Positions 49,138-49,977 of a stretch of DNA of 49,977 bases are shown here, in pieces; positions within the stretch are counted from its first letter, which is position 1, and each line of letters begins with the position of its first letter. The stretch spans positions 1 to 49,977 of the forward strand of contig NZ_JARIEA010000047.1 of NCBI RefSeq assembly GCF_029267015.1. Reading direction: 5' to 3'. The notes beneath the pieces were generated by a model. That model searched no databases. It saw nothing but the letters and a program-made list of their open reading frames with translations, and was not told where the DNA came from. A program made the position numbers and the translations under genes. Source of the DNA: Sporosarcina ureae. Lineage in GTDB: Bacteria > Bacillota > Bacilli > Bacillales_A > Planococcaceae.

Positions 49138-49284
49138 CGTATTCACAAATATCCTTGTCGACGTAGACTATATAATCTAAACTTTTTTTGAAGCAGGCAA
49201 TGAAGTATTTGTTAGTTTGAGAAGTATTTATTTCTGTCTTTTCCCCGATCAATACTTTAACTACTTATAAAGGAGACGAGTATT

Positions 49285-49515
49285 ATGCCAGCTTATATGG
49301 TTAATGAGTATTACATCTTTACCTCATTTGAAGAAATGTCTACTCTAATTCATGATATTATTCATTATTCTCTTCTACCTATACAAGATGTTCAACATTC
49401 ATTTTCTATTCTGACTGGTCAACTGGACACTGTTGCTCTTCAGTTTCAATCAGATAAAGGACATTCCATTGCTGTTCGTTATGAAAGTGAAGATGATATT
49501 TACTATTCTGTATGA
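49285..49515 (+). CDS. Hypothetical 76-residue protein
   Basis: ATG at 49285 with AAAGGAGACG nine bases upstream, and a terminator 45 bp after the stop, so a real gene is likely. The protein is acidic and soluble (FEEMSTLIHDIIHYSLLPIQ, LDTVALQFQSDKGHSIAVRY), without signal, membrane segment or motif. I recognise no family. Confidence 0.65.
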   Translation: MPAYMVNEYYIFTSFEEMSTLIHDIIHYSLLPIQDVQHSFSILTGQLDTVALQFQSDKGHSIAVRYESEDDIYYSV

Positions 49516-49560
49516 ATAGTTAACGAGCAAGCAAAAATTAAATAGTATATTCATTGTCTA

Positions 49561-49591
49561 ATCCATGTGTGTTTCTAACATGGATCTTTTT
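49561..49591 (+). terminator. Terminator after the 76-residue ORF
   Basis: ATCCATGT-gtgtttcta-ACATGGAT, perfect 8-bp stem, followed by CTTTTTAAT. Confidence 0.85.
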
Positions 49592-49644
49592 AATGTAATT
49601 ATTTTTTGGGGGGGTTAATGATGGGTGCTAATTTTTTGTTGGCT

Positions 49645-49795
49645 ATGAGCGGTCGTGGGGGATGATAGAGCGGTGTGCACGGTGGATAGAGCAGTAACGG
49701 CGAGGAATAGAGCACTCAGCGACGCCCATAGAGCGTTCAACGCAGCGGATAGAGCGTTCACGGAGGACGATTGATTATAGTGGATAGAAAGGTAA
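49645..49795. repeat. 21-bp-period tandem array with ATAGAGCG core (copy 2)
   Basis: The core GAGCG/GAGCA starts at 49647, 49668, 49689, 49710, 49731 and 49752, exactly 21 bp apart, usually within GATAGAGCG. A seventh, diverged core lies at 49787 out of register. Because 21 is a multiple of three, the minus strand is open with a heptad-like pattern (NALSAAL, NALWASL, SALFLAV, TALSTVH); there is no ribosome binding site and I consider it non-coding. Same core and period as 7390-7545. It adjoins a G7 run at about 49609-49615 and lies just downstream of the 5S gene. Confidence 0.85.
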
Positions 49796-49854
49796 CGCAA
49801 TAAATTAACGAAGTCATCTCCTCATTAATGCGATAAAATTCTCCCTGAAACCAC

Positions 49855-49882
49855 AAAAAAGCCACTCCCCAAAGGGAATGGC
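49855..49882 (-). terminator. rRNA operon terminator
   Basis: On the minus strand GCCATTCCC-tttg-GGGAGTGGC (9 bp, one wobble) followed by TTTTTTG, seven bases past the 5S 3' end. Confidence 0.93.
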
Positions 49883-49888
49883 TTCGCG

Positions 49889-49977
<89 letters not shown>

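Noticed and set aside
49615..49800. 61-residue heptad protein on the minus strand
   Set aside because: Periodicity arises from the 21-bp DNA repeat. It has no ribosome binding site and the sister array is not open.

Overview
The window is chromosomal DNA of an endospore-forming member of the Bacillales. Gene order and sporulation genes fit the region to the right of the replication origin in Bacillus subtilis. Several features suggest a Planococcaceae-type genome such as Sporosarcina (small intergenic repeat families, an S-layer-homology protein, a malic enzyme placed next to spoVT). That genus-level guess is inference; the Bacillales assignment rests on conserved gene order.

Nearly all genes lie on the minus strand, so biological order runs from high to low coordinates. 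At the right edge is the 3' part of a 5S rRNA (end of an rRNA operon). Next is an accessory segment of about 9 kb (roughly 40.6-49.8 kb). It holds a 21-bp-period repeat array, a small hypothetical gene and an XRE regulator on the plus strand, two decayed lipoprotein genes (one a GH18-type glycosidase), a short XRE regulator, and two tandem MalT/LuxR-type ATPase regulators. It sits where B. subtilis has csfB-xpaC-yaaN, none of which is visible here.

Then follows the conserved core: yaaO-tmk-darA(yaaQ)-yaaR-holB-ricT(yaaT)-yabA-yabB-yazA-rsmI, divergent abrB, metG-tatD(yabD)-yabE-rnmV-ksgA, and veg-sspF. yabG is missing between ksgA and veg. Between sspF and ispE an accessory stretch carries a truncated lytic polysaccharide monooxygenase with a chitin-binding module, an SLH-domain protein, a small membrane protein, a nitronate monooxygenase-like enzyme and a DUF2200 protein. 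ispE-purR-ridA follow, with two PurBox-like sites before purR. A complete IS30-family element (28-bp inverted repeats, 3-bp TAT target duplication) separates ridA from spoVG. spoVG is separated from glmU by two ~130-bp hairpin repeats in opposite orientation. The order then continues glmU-prs-ctc-pth-fin-mfd-spoVT.

Between spoVT and yabM lie two genes not found there in B. subtilis, a malic enzyme and ytaF. A cluster of four GTGAA-N4-TTCAC operators (Rex/Fnr-like) stands upstream of the malic enzyme and also upstream of an opposing 29-codon ORF. The core resumes with yabM-mazG-yabO(rqcP), yabP-yabQ, divIC and yabR. The leftmost 1.3 kb holds two families of structured non-coding repeats and the 3' end of an unidentified plus-strand gene.

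Functionally the core joins replication and its control (holB, tmk, yabA), translation and RNA maturation (metG, ksgA, rnmV, rsmI, pth, ctc, rqcP), envelope precursor and nucleotide supply (glmU, prs, ispE), repair (mfd, mazG) and sporulation regulators or structural genes (abrB, spoVG, spoVT, fin, yabP, yabQ, sspF, ricT). Recognisable promoters include a sigma-E site before yabP, sigma-G sites before spoVT and sspF, and two Spo0A boxes at abrB. All coordinates were read by hand and no database search was run.
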